36,388 nucleotides of DNA from Chloroflexota bacterium (GCA_018969115.1 JAGWYZ010000009.1:1-36388), one strand, 5' to 3'; counted from the stretch's first letter, positions 16,656 to 25,774 are shown. The notes: a model not told the origin generated them from the sequence alone. Numbers and translations: made by a program.

Positions 16656-18128
16656 ATGAAAGGTCTGATTAAATCTATCGAACCCGCTAGCGCCGCAGAA
16701 AAAGCCGGTTTGTTACCCTTGGATGCCGTCACTGCGATTAATGGGCGGGGGCTGCGCGATGTTATCGACGCTCAGTTTTATAGCGCCGAAACTGATTTGA
16801 CGTTTGCGATAGAGCGGGCTGGTCAATCGATGGCGTTGCATACGCGGCGCGAATTTGGACAAGCACTGGGGATCGAATTTGAACATCCGACCTTTGATAT
16901 TGACATTCGGCGCTGCAATAATCTGTGCCCCTTTTGTTTTGTACTACAAAATGCGCCCAAAATGCGGCGCACGCTGTATATCAAAGACGACGATTATCGA
17001 TATTCATTTTTGTTTGGGCATTATGTGACCCTAACAAACTTGAACGAAGAAGATTGGGTGCGGCTGGCCGAGCAGCGCCTCAGCCCGTTGTATGTGTCGG
17101 TGCATTGCACCGATGTTGAAGTACGGCGCAAATGTTTGCGGAATGCTAATGCCCCCGATGTATTGCAGCAATTGCGCTGGTTGGCCGATCATGGGATTGA
17201 AACTCATACCCAATTGGTGATTACGCCGGGGTTGAATGATGGTGCGTGGGTTGAACGCAGTGTGCGTGAATTGGCAGCTTTGCACCCATATGTGCTCACG
17301 GCGACAGTCGTGCCGGTGGGTTTGTCGAAACATCATAAATATGGCCATCGCCCTCATAATGCAGCCGAATGTGCCGCCATGCTTGACCAAGTGCAAAATT
17401 GGCAGGCTGAATTTCAGCGCACATTGGGCACACGCTTTGTATGGGCCACGGATGAATGGTATTTGGTTGGTAAGCGCCCATTACCCAACAAAAGCCATTA
17501 TGAAAAACACAAGCTGTTTGAAAATGGGTTGGGCATGGTACGGGCGTTTTTAGATGAATGGCGCAAGGTCAAAAATTTAGAATTGAAAATGAAAAATGAA
17601 GAATTGGGATTAGGTCATTCTCACTTTTTAGCAAAAAATGTACAATTTCAAGCCGCCACACTGATTACTGCGCCATTATTTGCACCGGTCTTGCAAAAAA
17701 CAGCCAAAGAATTTAGCAAATTAACAGGTATTCCATTGCGCGTAATCACTGTCATCAACCAACGTCTTGGTGAAAGCATGACAGTTTCGGGTTTGATGAT
17801 GGGGCAAGATGTGATTGATCAATGGAAAAGCGAAGATGAAAAACTAAAACTGGAAAACCCAGAACAGTTTTTAATATTTAATTCGTCGTCTTCTATTGTT
17901 GTCATGCCGCGCATTATGTTTGATCATCCAGATGGTATCGCCCTTGATGATATTACGCCGATGCAGGTGGCCCAAGCCTTGGGGCAGCCAGTGGCGTTGG
18001 CCGATTGGATGGGCGATGTGGTGGATGCTTTATGCGGAAGGAATAAGCTTACATTTAACCCAACCGCCCCAGACCTAAGTGTGCCAGTGGTTCGTGAGGG
18101 TGGCTGGGCGGTGGAAAAATATTTGTAG
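16656..18128 (+). CDS. DUF512 family PDZ/radical-SAM-like iron-sulfur protein
   Basis: The protein starts with a PDZ-like segment (IKSIEPASAAEKAGLLPLDAV) and continues with a Cys cluster, RRCNNLCPFCFV (C-x3-C-x2-C), the radical-SAM-like [4Fe-4S] site. It ends in the DUF512 C-terminal domain (GLMMGQDVID…VVMPRIMFDHPDG). Members occur in cyanobacteria, Firmicutes and Chloroflexota; the reaction is unknown. I chose the ATG at 16656 because the ORF-track start at 16626 lies in a heptamer repeat; this gives 490 residues. Two odd in-frame insertions (about residues 304-318 and 390-408, KNLELKMKNEEL and EQFLIFNSS) derive from period-7 AT repeats. Confidence 0.88.
   Translation: MKGLIKSIEPASAAEKAGLLPLDAVTAINGRGLRDVIDAQFYSAETDLTFAIERAGQSMALHTRREFGQALGIEFEHPTFDIDIRRCNNLCPFCFVLQNAPKMRRTLYIKDDDYRYSFLFGHYVTLTNLNEEDWVRLAEQRLSPLYVSVHCTDVEVRRKCLRNANAPDVLQQLRWLADHGIETHTQLVITPGLNDGAWVERSVRELAALHPYVLTATVVPVGLSKHHKYGHRPHNAAECAAMLDQVQNWQAEFQRTLGTRFVWATDEWYLVGKRPLPNKSHYEKHKLFENGLGMVRAFLDEWRKVKNLELKMKNEELGLGHSHFLAKNVQFQAATLITAPLFAPVLQKTAKEFSKLTGIPLRVITVINQRLGESMTVSGLMMGQDVIDQWKSEDEKLKLENPEQFLIFNSSSSIVVMPRIMFDHPDGIALDDITPMQVAQALGQPVALADWMGDVVDALCGRNKLTFNPTAPDLSVPVVREGGWAVEKYL
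17569..17610. repeat. Period-7 AT repeat inside the DUF512 coding region
   Basis: Units aatttag, aattgaa, aatgaaa, aatgaag and aattggg follow each other every 7 bp and are read in frame as NLELKMKNEEL. The same units form the intergenic tracts at 10605 and 19531. Confidence 0.7.
17826..17888. repeat. Second AT repeat inside the DUF512 coding region
   Basis: A degenerate tract with 7-bp spacing (aaaacta, aaactgg, aaaaccc … tttttaa, tatttaa) is read as KLENPEQFLIFNS. The QFLIFNS part is identical to that encoded by the 10605-10680 tract in the GT39-like gene. Confidence 0.6.
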
Positions 18129-18336
18129 CAATTTCTACGCAATTTCCCTAAGCAATCTGCGTCGATCTGTGCATTGCTTTCATCCCTCTATCTTCTTTTG
18201 TCTGCAAAATAGGGCTTTAGTCGTAGATATTTCGACGACTGATGAAAAGACAGTCGCAACATAACACTTACATTTCACTCATCATCGTCATCATAACATT
18301 TCTCTCAAAAAATGTGGTGTCTGCAATATTTCAAAG

Positions 18337-19530
18337 ATGACCAGATATAAATACTTAATTTGCATCACCGCTTCATTATTGCCACTCTGTGCTTGTGCTA
18401 TTACGCCGCCCCTGTTAGAAAACCCTAATGCTAAGTTGTCTACGCCTGTTTTGGTGCAAATAGACACACCACAGGCCACGCGGTTTGTTACCTCCACACC
18501 GGTTATGCTGGGAATGGTAAATGTGCCAGCATCAGCCCAACCGGCTGTAACTGTTGCGAGCACGCTTAATACTACGCAGTCGTCGCCTAAATCATCTGAG
18601 TTGCAGGCCCCAGCCCGCACCGCAACGATGACTAAAGCCGAAGCAACCCGAACCTCTCAAGCCCCGCTGCGGGTGACGCCAACATTGCGCCCAACAGCTA
18701 CCAAAACGCCCAGCCCACTTCCATCTACACAGCCGAACAATCAGGCCAATCTGACCGAATTTGCCGCGTTTGAACGCCGCATGTTGGAATTGGTGAACAA
18801 TGATCGGCAGAATGCCGGGTTGCAGCCGGTGCAATGGGATGATTTTGCGGCAAATGTCGCACGATCGCATGCCCAAGAGATGGCGAATTTGGGTTATTTT
18901 AGCCATTGGGATGTAAATGGCTTTGGCCCTGATACGCGATACGGATTGGCTGGCGGCAATGATGCCTCAATGGAAAACATTTATATGTTTTGGTGGCGCT
19001 TTAGCGATGGTCGCCCCGCCTTTATTACTGATTGGGATAAAGTGATTTTGGATGCCCAAAAAGCATTAATGGAGAGTGCTGGGCATCGGGCCAATATTCT
19101 GATGCCCGAACATACCCATGTGGGCATTGGGGTGGTTTATAACGCGAATACTGGTGATGTGCGAATCGACCAAGTGTTTACCAATCGTTATATCCAGCTT
19201 AGCGCGTTGCCGCGTGTGGTGCCGGTGGGGCAAGAGCTTGATATCGCTGGTTTTCTGATCAATGGTGCGAGCAGCCCGCTCATTAATGTGGCTTGGGAGC
19301 CATTCCCAGCGCCATTGACGGTGGCGCAACTTGCAAGTAAAGCCCACCCATTTTCGCCCACCAATATTGTTAGCCAAGCGATTGCACCCAAAGTAAATGG
19401 CAGCCAATTTACTGGCAAAGTGAACCTTGATAGCGCTGGGCGGGCCGGTATCTATCACATTCGCATTTTTATCACAGTTGGGGGGCGGCAAGTGTTAGCT
19501 GCCGACGCAGTTGTGCAAGGGCAAAACTGA
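18337..19530 (+). CDS. CAP-domain (SCP/PR-1-like) secreted protein, probable lipoprotein
   Basis: The 397-residue protein begins with a signal sequence (MTRYKYLICITASLLPLCACA) with a possible lipobox ending at C18 or C20. A Thr/Pro/Ala-rich spacer runs to about residue 145. A CAP domain follows (about 148-290), with ERRMLELVNNDRQNAGL, NVARSHAQEMA (active-site-type His), GYFSHWD (second His) and GHRANILMPEHTHVGIG. A beta-rich C-terminal domain completes it. Bacterial CAP proteins are extracellular; most have no assigned activity. No Shine-Dalgarno sequence precedes the ATG. The 208-nt gap upstream (18129-18336) shows no other feature. Confidence 0.88.
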   Translation: MTRYKYLICITASLLPLCACAITPPLLENPNAKLSTPVLVQIDTPQATRFVTSTPVMLGMVNVPASAQPAVTVASTLNTTQSSPKSSELQAPARTATMTKAEATRTSQAPLRVTPTLRPTATKTPSPLPSTQPNNQANLTEFAAFERRMLELVNNDRQNAGLQPVQWDDFAANVARSHAQEMANLGYFSHWDVNGFGPDTRYGLAGGNDASMENIYMFWWRFSDGRPAFITDWDKVILDAQKALMESAGHRANILMPEHTHVGIGVVYNANTGDVRIDQVFTNRYIQLSALPRVVPVGQELDIAGFLINGASSPLINVAWEPFPAPLTVAQLASKAHPFSPTNIVSQAIAPKVNGSQFTGKVNLDSAGRAGIYHIRIFITVGGRQVLAADAVVQGQN

Positions 19531-19602
19531 GAAATCTAAAATTTAGAATTGAAAATTTAAAATTGGATTGGACTTCTCAATTTTAAATTTTCACTTCGTC
19601 GC
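19531..19602. repeat. Period-7 AT repeat with inverted symmetry
   Basis: aatctaa, aatttag, aattgaa, aatttaa and aattgga units are followed by the inverse caattttaaattttc. The tract lies between convergent genes and overlaps the last codons of the NeuD-like gene. It could work as a hairpin terminator for both. Confidence 0.75.
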
Positions 19603-20245
19603 TGCGTTTGTGATATTTGGCGGTAGGGGGCGCGGCATAGACACCACTGGCTTCGGTGTTTTTGCTAATCCAAGCTTGTGCGCCAATTACACATTCGTCA
19701 GCAATGACAATGCCATCACGTACGGTGGCGTTCATGCCAAAAAAGCAACGCTGCCCTACTTTGGCGTTGCCGCCAATTACGACGTGTGATGAAATGAAGC
19801 AGTGGTCGCCAATGTTTACATCATGTCCAATCAAATTGCCACTCCACACCCATACATTGTTGCCTAAACAGGCGTGGGCTTGCAAAACGCTCATTTCACC
19901 CACAAAGCTATTTTCACCGATGGTGCTGCCCGGAAAAACCGAGGCACGCGAGCAGATATAACTGACCAAGGTATAACCCTTGGCTTTGGCGGCCTCATAT
20001 TTGGCTTGGCGGGTGCGGCAAATATTTTGGTAGCCCAACGCCACAAACAATCCAACCTCACTTGGCGCAAAATGTTGCTCGATCTCTTCAAAGGCAATGA
20101 CAGGTAGCCCACGCATCATTGGCTCTTTAATGTAAGCGCGGTCAACCGTAAATGCCATCACCTCGTAATCTGAATCGTGAGTGAAATAGGTGCAGGCGGC
20201 GCGAGCAATTTCGCTGCCACCAAAGATGATAATAGGCTTTTTCAT
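19583..20245 (-). CDS. NeuD-like hexapeptide-repeat acyltransferase
   Basis: The 220-residue protein has an N-terminal Rossmann-like PglD_N domain (KKPIIIFGGSEIARAACTYF, about 1-85) and a left-handed beta-helix of hexapeptide repeats (about 95-205: STIGENSFVGE, ACLGNNVWVWSGNLIGHDVNIGDHCFISS, VVIGGNAKVG). This is the layout of sugar O-/N-acetyltransferases acting on nucleotide sugars, such as NeuD and PglD. It is the last gene of a tight four-gene operon (9-nt gap). Its last residues (KRSDEVKI) are encoded by repeat-like sequence. Confidence 0.88.
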   Translation of the reverse strand: MKKPIIIFGGSEIARAACTYFTHDSDYEVMAFTVDRAYIKEPMMRGLPVIAFEEIEQHFAPSEVGLFVALGYQNICRTRQAKYEAAKAKGYTLVSYICSRASVFPGSTIGENSFVGEMSVLQAHACLGNNVWVWSGNLIGHDVNIGDHCFISSHVVIGGNAKVGQRCFFGMNATVRDGIVIADECVIGAQAWISKNTEASGVYAAPPTAKYHKRSDEVKI

Positions 20246-20254
20246 AGGCGTAAA

Positions 20255-20605
20255 TTACCCTAATCCTTTAGGTTTCAGGCTGGGGTTGGCGTTATAGTCT
20301 GAACGTAAGATGATGGGGATGATGGTGTAACGTCCATCAAATCTGTCCCAGTCTAATGTAACATCGGCATCGATGTGGCAACTCCATGCCGAATGGCTGA
20401 TGAGGCAACCAACTAAACACGGATACCAAGATACAGGTTGGGATTGTGTGAATTCGCACAAAAATTGGCAAAAAGCCAAAATTTTGTCTTTTGAGTAATA
20501 TTGTTTGACGACATACAAATCAAATACATCGATTGAGCGCATAAACGCATCGGTTTGCGTCATTGCCATTTCAAGAAATGCATCGCGGCCAAGGGTGTGA
20601 ATCAT
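20255..20605 (-). CDS. Conserved-context protein of unknown function
   Basis: I do not recognise this 116-residue protein. It is soluble-looking, with no signal peptide or membrane helix, has four Cys in the middle (CQFLCEF, YPCLVGC), and a C-terminal half rich in Asp and aromatic residues (HIDADVTLDWDRFDGRY). It is the third gene of the operon, with 18 nt and 9 nt gaps to WbqC and the NeuD-like gene, so a role in the same surface-glycan pathway is the simplest reading. Confidence 0.7.
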   Translation of the reverse strand: MIHTLGRDAFLEMAMTQTDAFMRSIDVFDLYVVKQYYSKDKILAFCQFLCEFTQSQPVSWYPCLVGCLISHSAWSCHIDADVTLDWDRFDGRYTIIPIILRSDYNANPSLKPKGLG

Positions 20606-20623
20606 GATAGCTCTAATATTTTG

Positions 20624-21337
20624 TTAATTTACAAATTGAACCCTACTGACGTTGGTTAAAAGATAGTTTACAGCATGTGGCCCTTCATTTAACAATAAAT
20701 CTAACACAGTTACAAAATGATCAAATGGCGGGTGTAATTGGCGGTATTCGGCGTAACCGTCGTATTGAGCAAATTTAACTTCGATACCAGCCTGCTGCCA
20801 AACGGATAGATCCATATAATCGCGGGCGGCGGGGCCAGATAAATAAACATTCGCTCCCGCTTGCTGGCACAAACTAATGAGGCGCTCGTTTTTGCCTTCG
20901 ACAATGGTGTAATCGCTTGACCAACGAATTTGAGTGTGAATGTTTAATTGTTCGCAAATGGCGCAAATAAAACGATGATTGATATGGCTGAGCGAATGGG
21001 TTGCGCAGCCCCCGTAGAGCACTTCGAGCCATGTTTTGTAATGGGCAAAGTAGGGTGCGCGGGCGTAATTATGGCGAATGGCTTCTAAATGGCTGCGTTT
21101 CCAATCTAAGTCGCTTACGACGGTTTCATTAATTTTTTGCGAATATTTGCCTTTGACTTCGACTGGAATGGTGAGCCATTGCACCCCTTGGGCTGTTTTA
21201 ATTTTGTTGCGGTTGCGCCAATCGCGTCGCGTATATTGCACATCGTCAAACAAAATAAACTCATCGACGGCATTGATGAGGTCAAAATAACCTTTCCAAG
21301 GGATGTAGTTGGATTGCACAATGGCGACTCTTTTCAT
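20624..21337 (-). CDS. WbqC family protein
   Basis: The 237-residue protein starts with KRVAIVQSNYIPWKGYFDLINAVDEF, then FDDVQYTRRDWRNRNKIK, the hallmark of the WbqC family. These proteins occur in O-antigen and other surface polysaccharide loci; some relatives act in amino-sugar acylation or glycine transfer, but the reaction is not generally settled. It starts 11 nt after the stop of the membrane glycosyltransferase gene, showing translational clustering. Confidence 0.92.
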   Translation of the reverse strand: MKRVAIVQSNYIPWKGYFDLINAVDEFILFDDVQYTRRDWRNRNKIKTAQGVQWLTIPVEVKGKYSQKINETVVSDLDWKRSHLEAIRHNYARAPYFAHYKTWLEVLYGGCATHSLSHINHRFICAICEQLNIHTQIRWSSDYTIVEGKNERLISLCQQAGANVYLSGPAARDYMDLSVWQQAGIEVKFAQYDGYAEYRQLHPPFDHFVTVLDLLLNEGPHAVNYLLTNVSRVQFVN

Positions 21338-21348
21338 GATGTCATTTA

Positions 21349-22872
21349 TTATTGCAACGGTGGTACTCGTTGATATAACATGAAATACCCTTTGCGCCCG
21401 ACTAACTTCCAGCCACGGGTTTCGGGATTTGGCTCAATCCAAATTGTTGACCAATCACAATACCAATTGATTTTTTCGGCATCTAAATAGGCCCAAATGC
21501 GCCCACGATAATTGAGTGCTTCTTGGTTTACTTTGCCGTCTAAATTTAAAACATGATCGCGAAAATAGCCCAGTGTGCCCGACTGCCCAGCGCTCACCAT
21601 TTGGTCGGGTGGCACATTGGCTTGAATAAGCGCATATTGATCGGTGTAGTTTTTATTGCTCGATTCGCCCAATTGGGTGCAGTAGCGATATACACTGAGC
21701 ATGGCAATGAGTGCCAGCGCGGCATAAATTGGCAATAGCAATAAGGTTATGCGTGGCAGGCTTGCCAAGGTGATGCCGGTGATGACTACTGCAATCAGCA
21801 TAAATGGCGACAAATAGCGCATGTAGAAATAATAGGCAAACGAAGTCGCCACATAATAGGCCGCTAATGTCACCATAAATAGCAACATCACAATGGCAAT
21901 ATGGTTATTATTGTCATGTATGGCGATGTTTATGGGGCGGTAAGTTTTTATAAATAAAGCAATAATGATGAGCACGATCACTGTTTGTAAAACAGTCTTG
22001 GGTGTGCCATCAATACCGCTCCAATGTACATAAGGCACGGCATTTTGCAATAATGCCTCAAACATGGGTTTGAGGCGGTCGGGTGAGAATGGCTGGCTTT
22101 GGGCACTGCCGCTGGTGGGCATGAGCGAGCCAAACCCAATTACATTAAATAACCACCAAGGCGATGACACCACCCCTGCAATGACCGAAAATCGGGTGGC
22201 ACGGCTAAGGCGTTGGCGCAATGCTTCATCGTTGCGCAATAATTCAAACCCAGCCAATAGCACCACCAAAAACACAGCGTCGATGCGTGCCAGCACCATT
22301 AACCCCAACGCTATGCCCAACAGGTTTAACCGCCAACCATCACGCCAATTGCGTTGATATAAATACCATACCAAGGCCTCAAAAAACATCACCAGCCCAG
22401 TTTCGAGGGCGTTATAACTATTGATGATAACGTGGCGGCTGGCAAGCCATAACAAGGTCACGCTGCCAAATGCCATTTGCTGGGTAATAGGTTTTTCGTG
22501 GCGTAAATAGGCGCTGGCAATACGTCCTAGCAATAAGGCTGTGCCAATGTGTGACAACCAATGCATAAACAACACACCGCGTAAACTGGTATAGCGGTCT
22601 TCATTTGCCAGCCAGTAAATAGGAACCATGATGGCGGCAAATAGCGGCTGAAAACCATTTGTAAGATGTTGCCCGTCGATGGTGATGCCTTGCCCTAAGG
22701 CAACATAACGCGAAACTGCCAACATGTAAAAACCATCTTCGCTTAAAGGCGTTTCAAATATGATGGATAACGGGCGAAAAACCAAGGCAAGCAAAGCCGC
22801 AGCAACAAGAATAGATAACCCAACAAGGATTTTTACGATATTGCTAGAAAAAGACGGGCGAATTGCAGACAT
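21349..22872 (-). CDS. Polytopic membrane glycosyltransferase-like protein (GT39/GT-C type)
   Basis: The protein has about 507 residues with roughly ten hydrophobic helices. An acidic motif in the first external loop (ETPLSEDGFYMLAVSRYVALG) matches the GT-C fold of lipid-phosphate-sugar transferases. A soluble C-terminal tail ends in YLDAEKINWYCDWSTIW. The ORF-track start at 22884 is a TTG; I prefer the ATG at 22872 (MSAIRPSF), which lies 11 nt after a TATACT box. It is the first gene of the WbqC/NeuD-like operon. Confidence 0.82.
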   Translation of the reverse strand: MSAIRPSFSSNIVKILVGLSILVAAALLALVFRPLSIIFETPLSEDGFYMLAVSRYVALGQGITIDGQHLTNGFQPLFAAIMVPIYWLANEDRYTSLRGVLFMHWLSHIGTALLLGRIASAYLRHEKPITQQMAFGSVTLLWLASRHVIINSYNALETGLVMFFEALVWYLYQRNWRDGWRLNLLGIALGLMVLARIDAVFLVVLLAGFELLRNDEALRQRLSRATRFSVIAGVVSSPWWLFNVIGFGSLMPTSGSAQSQPFSPDRLKPMFEALLQNAVPYVHWSGIDGTPKTVLQTVIVLIIIALFIKTYRPINIAIHDNNNHIAIVMLLFMVTLAAYYVATSFAYYFYMRYLSPFMLIAVVITGITLASLPRITLLLLPIYAALALIAMLSVYRYCTQLGESSNKNYTDQYALIQANVPPDQMVSAGQSGTLGYFRDHVLNLDGKVNQEALNYRGRIWAYLDAEKINWYCDWSTIWIEPNPETRGWKLVGRKGYFMLYQRVPPLQ

Positions 22873-22883
22873 AAAACGGCGCA

Positions 22884-22889
22884 AGTATA
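22884..22889 (-). promoter_or_regulatory. -10 box of the glycan operon (TATACT)
   Basis: TATACT on the minus strand, 11 nt before the ATG at 22872. There is no clear -35 hexamer. Spacing matches the metK and aminotransferase cases. Confidence 0.35.
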
Positions 22890-22902
22890 CTCGGCGAGAT
22901 GG

Positions 22903-23012
22903 AATAATTACGAATTACGCATGACAAATTACGCATGATCAATTTTTAATAGCTGTGCAAACACAAATTAGCGAAGGTAATTCTGAATTCGAAATTTGTC
23001 ATTCGTAATTGA
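22903..23012. repeat. Period-7 repeat (AATTACG units) with inverted partner
   Basis: aattacg and gcatgac-type units every 7 bp at the left are matched by the inverted aatttgtcattcgtaatt at the right, about 60 nt away. It fills the divergent gap between the glycan operon and the GNAT gene. Confidence 0.7.
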
Positions 23013-23036
23013 AAAGCAGTGTTGCGGGGGTAAAAT
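23009..23036 (+). promoter_or_regulatory. Putative promoter of the GNAT-like gene
   Basis: TTGAAA (23009-23014), a 16-nt spacer and TAAAAT (23031-23036), then 6 nt to the ATG at 23043. The transcript would start at or within a base or two of the start codon. Confidence 0.5.
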
Positions 23037-23042
23037 CTCTAT

Positions 23043-24194
23043 ATGCCAGCGCCTATTGAATTATACGAATGCACTTCGTCAGCCGACCGAAAACAATTTA
23101 TTCATTTAGCGTGGGAGATCTACAAAGATGATCCCTACTGGGTTCCACCGCTCATTAGCGAGCGAGTAGCGTTTTATGACAAGAAGAAAAACCCGTTTTT
23201 TGAACATTCAGATGCTGCCATGTTTCTGGCTAAACGCGATAACAAAGTGGTAGGTACGATTGTTGCGATTTGGAACAATCGGCATAATGAATTTCATCAA
23301 GAAAAGATTGGTTTTTTTGGTGGCTTTGAATGTATTAACGATCAAGCTGTGGCTAATGCGTTATTTGATCGCGCACGCGATTGGGTTAAAGCACGTGGCG
23401 CCACCGCCTTGCGCGGGCCAACCACATTGAGTTTTAATGACGAAGTTGGCTTGCTGGTCGATGGTTTCGATGGAATTCCGCAGGTGTTGATGACATATAA
23501 CCCGCGTTATTACATCGAGCTATATGAGCGCTACGGGTTGCAAAAGGCGATGGATTTGTGGGCGTGGTGGAACCCAATTACCCAAGAAGAATATAAAGTT
23601 AGCAATAAGCTAGATCGGGTGGTCGAAATCGCCAAAAAACGTGGCAAATTTACCATTCGCACTGCTGATTTTAAACAACTTGACCGTGAGATTGGCATAT
23701 TAAAACATATTTATGGCAGCGATTCGGGCGCATGGAAGGATAACTGGGGTCATGTGCCTTTGACAGAACATGAAATTGATCATATTGTGCGTGGTTTGAA
23801 GCAATTTGCCGACCCTGAGCTTATTTTGGTGGCTGAAATTAATGGCGAACCGGTGGGGATTGCGGTTACACTGCCGAATGTTAACCGCCCATTACACGCG
23901 GCTTACCCCAACCCCAAAACGCCTGAGCTATGGACTTTGCTCAAATTTTTGTGGCATCGTCGAAAAATGGTGAACTCGGTGCGTTTTGTGCTGTTGGGTG
24001 TGTTGCCAGAGCATCGGATGTCGGGTATTGATGCTGCATTAATATGGGAGACATTGCAGACGGCGATGCGCAAAGGCTATATTGGCGGTGAATTAAGTTG
24101 GGTGTTAGAGACGAATGAGGCGATGAACCGCATCGGTAAGATTGGTGGTGGGCATGTTTATCGTACTTATCGTGTGTATGAGCGTGCGACTTGA
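23043..24194 (+). CDS. GNAT-like N-acetyltransferase superfamily protein
   Basis: The 383-residue protein has two GNAT-like halves. The first includes AMFLAKRDNKVVGTIVAIWN and IGFFGGFECIND, the second LILVAEINGEPVGIAVTLPNVN and FVLLGVLPEHRMSGIDAALI. Long proteins of this kind are usually annotated only as N-acetyltransferase or hypothetical, without a known acceptor. The pattern of a hydrophobic strand followed by a pyrophosphate-binding loop is weak in the first half. It is upstream of the sugar transferase gene by 44 nt. Confidence 0.75.
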   Translation: MPAPIELYECTSSADRKQFIHLAWEIYKDDPYWVPPLISERVAFYDKKKNPFFEHSDAAMFLAKRDNKVVGTIVAIWNNRHNEFHQEKIGFFGGFECINDQAVANALFDRARDWVKARGATALRGPTTLSFNDEVGLLVDGFDGIPQVLMTYNPRYYIELYERYGLQKAMDLWAWWNPITQEEYKVSNKLDRVVEIAKKRGKFTIRTADFKQLDREIGILKHIYGSDSGAWKDNWGHVPLTEHEIDHIVRGLKQFADPELILVAEINGEPVGIAVTLPNVNRPLHAAYPNPKTPELWTLLKFLWHRRKMVNSVRFVLLGVLPEHRMSGIDAALIWETLQTAMRKGYIGGELSWVLETNEAMNRIGKIGGGHVYRTYRVYERAT

Positions 24195-24200
24195 CCCTTA

Positions 24201-24230
24201 TTGCTACAATTTGACAAATCGGTATACAAT
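24201..24230 (+). promoter_or_regulatory. Putative promoter of the sugar transferase gene
   Basis: TTGCTA (24201-24206), an 18-nt spacer and TACAAT (24225-24230), followed by 8 nt to the GTG start at 24239. This suggests a leaderless mRNA. Confidence 0.4.
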
Positions 24231-24238
24231 CGCTAAAC

Positions 24239-25771
24239 GTGACCCAAACGGATTTAGGAAAAGTTGCCACAACACGAGCGGGGACTTCCAACGATATGAC
24301 TATTGCTCCTAACATTGCTCCTCACAAGACGGGTAGTGAGCATGTCGTTTTACCTCATCGCCCCCCTTCTATTCGCAAATTACTTTTGGTATTGGCAGAT
24401 ATTGCCTTACTCAATATTAGCTTTGTGATTGGTTATCTCATGCGATATCAGTTTCAATGGTTTCGTGAGGTAGGCTATGATGCAAAGTTTATTGATTATT
24501 TGCCCATCCAAATCATGTTTACGTTGGCGTTTATTAGCATGTTAATGTTGGATGGCGCTTATTCAAGTCGACGTTTTGCATCTTGGTTAGATCAGGCCGT
24601 GCCTATTCTTAACGCTTCGGCCAAGGCGATGATCATTATTTTGGCTGTTGTGTTCGTTTATCGCCCGCTCACTTATTCGCGCTTGATGATGATGGAAGCA
24701 GGCGTGGTTGGCATGATCTTCATCTTGACCTTGCGAATATTGACCACTGCAATTGTAAATATACGTCGTCGCCAAGGCTTAAGCACGCGCAAGGTGTTAT
24801 TGGTAGGGGCAGGCGAGGCGGCCCGCGCTGCAATGCGGGTGTTGGTAGCGCGACCCGAACTGGGGCGACGATGCATTGGGTTTGTGGATGATGACCCGAC
24901 CCGTGGGAATACAAATATTGGGCGCTTTCAGGCTTTGGGGGCACTCGATTGTTTGCCGCAAATTTTACAAGAGGGGCGGGTTGACGAGTTGGTCATTACT
25001 TTGCCATGGAGCGAGCAAGAAAAAATCGTCGAATTGATCAATTTGTGCCGCGAAAATAGGGTGCAACCACGTATTGCCCCGAATATGCTGCAACTTAACT
25101 TGGGGCGGGTTGATGTTGATGATTTTGGTGGGATACCGATGTTGAGTACGCGCCAAGAAGAAATAAACCCAGCCGATAAAGCCGTAAAACGGGTGATGGA
25201 TGTTGTCTTTGGTGTTTTAGCGTTGATCTTGGCTTCGCCCATTATCTTGGTGTGTTGTTTGCTGATTAGCCTCGAATCGCCTGGTACGCCCATTTTCTCG
25301 CAATATCGCATTGGTAAAAATGGCAAACCATTTATTATGTATAAATTGCGTTCAATGCGCAAAGGTGCAGATTCTGAAAAAGCAGCGTTGATGAAGCAAA
25401 ACGAGGCTGATGGGCCATTGTTTAAAATGCGTAACGACCCGCGTATTACTCGCATCGGTAAATTTATCCGCCGCACTAGCATTGATGAATTGTTGCAATT
25501 TTGGAATGTGCTTAAAGGCGAGATGAGTATCGTTGGGCCACGACCTCATTTGCCACAAGAAGTAGCCGAATATTTAGAATGGCATCATACCCGCCTGAGT
25601 GTGCGCCCGGGCGTGACCGGGTTATCACAAATTAGTGGGCGTAGCGAACTAACATTTGATGAAACCGTATTGCTTGATATTTATTACATTGAAAATTGGT
25701 CACCAGCGATGGATATAAAAATTATGTTGCGCACCTTGCCTTATTTGCTTTCAGCCAAAGGTGCCTACTAA
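24239..25771 (+). CDS. Polyprenyl-phosphate sugar-1-phosphate transferase (WbaP/WcaJ-like)
   Basis: The 510-residue inner-membrane enzyme likely moves a hexose-1-phosphate from a nucleotide sugar to undecaprenyl phosphate, the first step of exopolysaccharide or O-antigen assembly. It has about five N-terminal helices, a CoA_binding/Rossmann module (KVLLVGAGEAARAAMRVL) and the catalytic bacterial sugar transferase domain: KRVMDVVFGVLALI helix, YKLRSMRKGAD, NDPRITRIGKFIRRTSIDE and GEMSIVGPRPHLPQEV. The start is GTG at 24239; an ATG at 24298 is the alternative. Its product could feed the nearby WbqC/GT operon. Confidence 0.93.
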   Translation: MTQTDLGKVATTRAGTSNDMTIAPNIAPHKTGSEHVVLPHRPPSIRKLLLVLADIALLNISFVIGYLMRYQFQWFREVGYDAKFIDYLPIQIMFTLAFISMLMLDGAYSSRRFASWLDQAVPILNASAKAMIIILAVVFVYRPLTYSRLMMMEAGVVGMIFILTLRILTTAIVNIRRRQGLSTRKVLLVGAGEAARAAMRVLVARPELGRRCIGFVDDDPTRGNTNIGRFQALGALDCLPQILQEGRVDELVITLPWSEQEKIVELINLCRENRVQPRIAPNMLQLNLGRVDVDDFGGIPMLSTRQEEINPADKAVKRVMDVVFGVLALILASPIILVCCLLISLESPGTPIFSQYRIGKNGKPFIMYKLRSMRKGADSEKAALMKQNEADGPLFKMRNDPRITRIGKFIRRTSIDELLQFWNVLKGEMSIVGPRPHLPQEVAEYLEWHHTRLSVRPGVTGLSQISGRSELTFDETVLLDIYYIENWSPAMDIKIMLRTLPYLLSAKGAY

Positions 25772-25774
25772 AAT

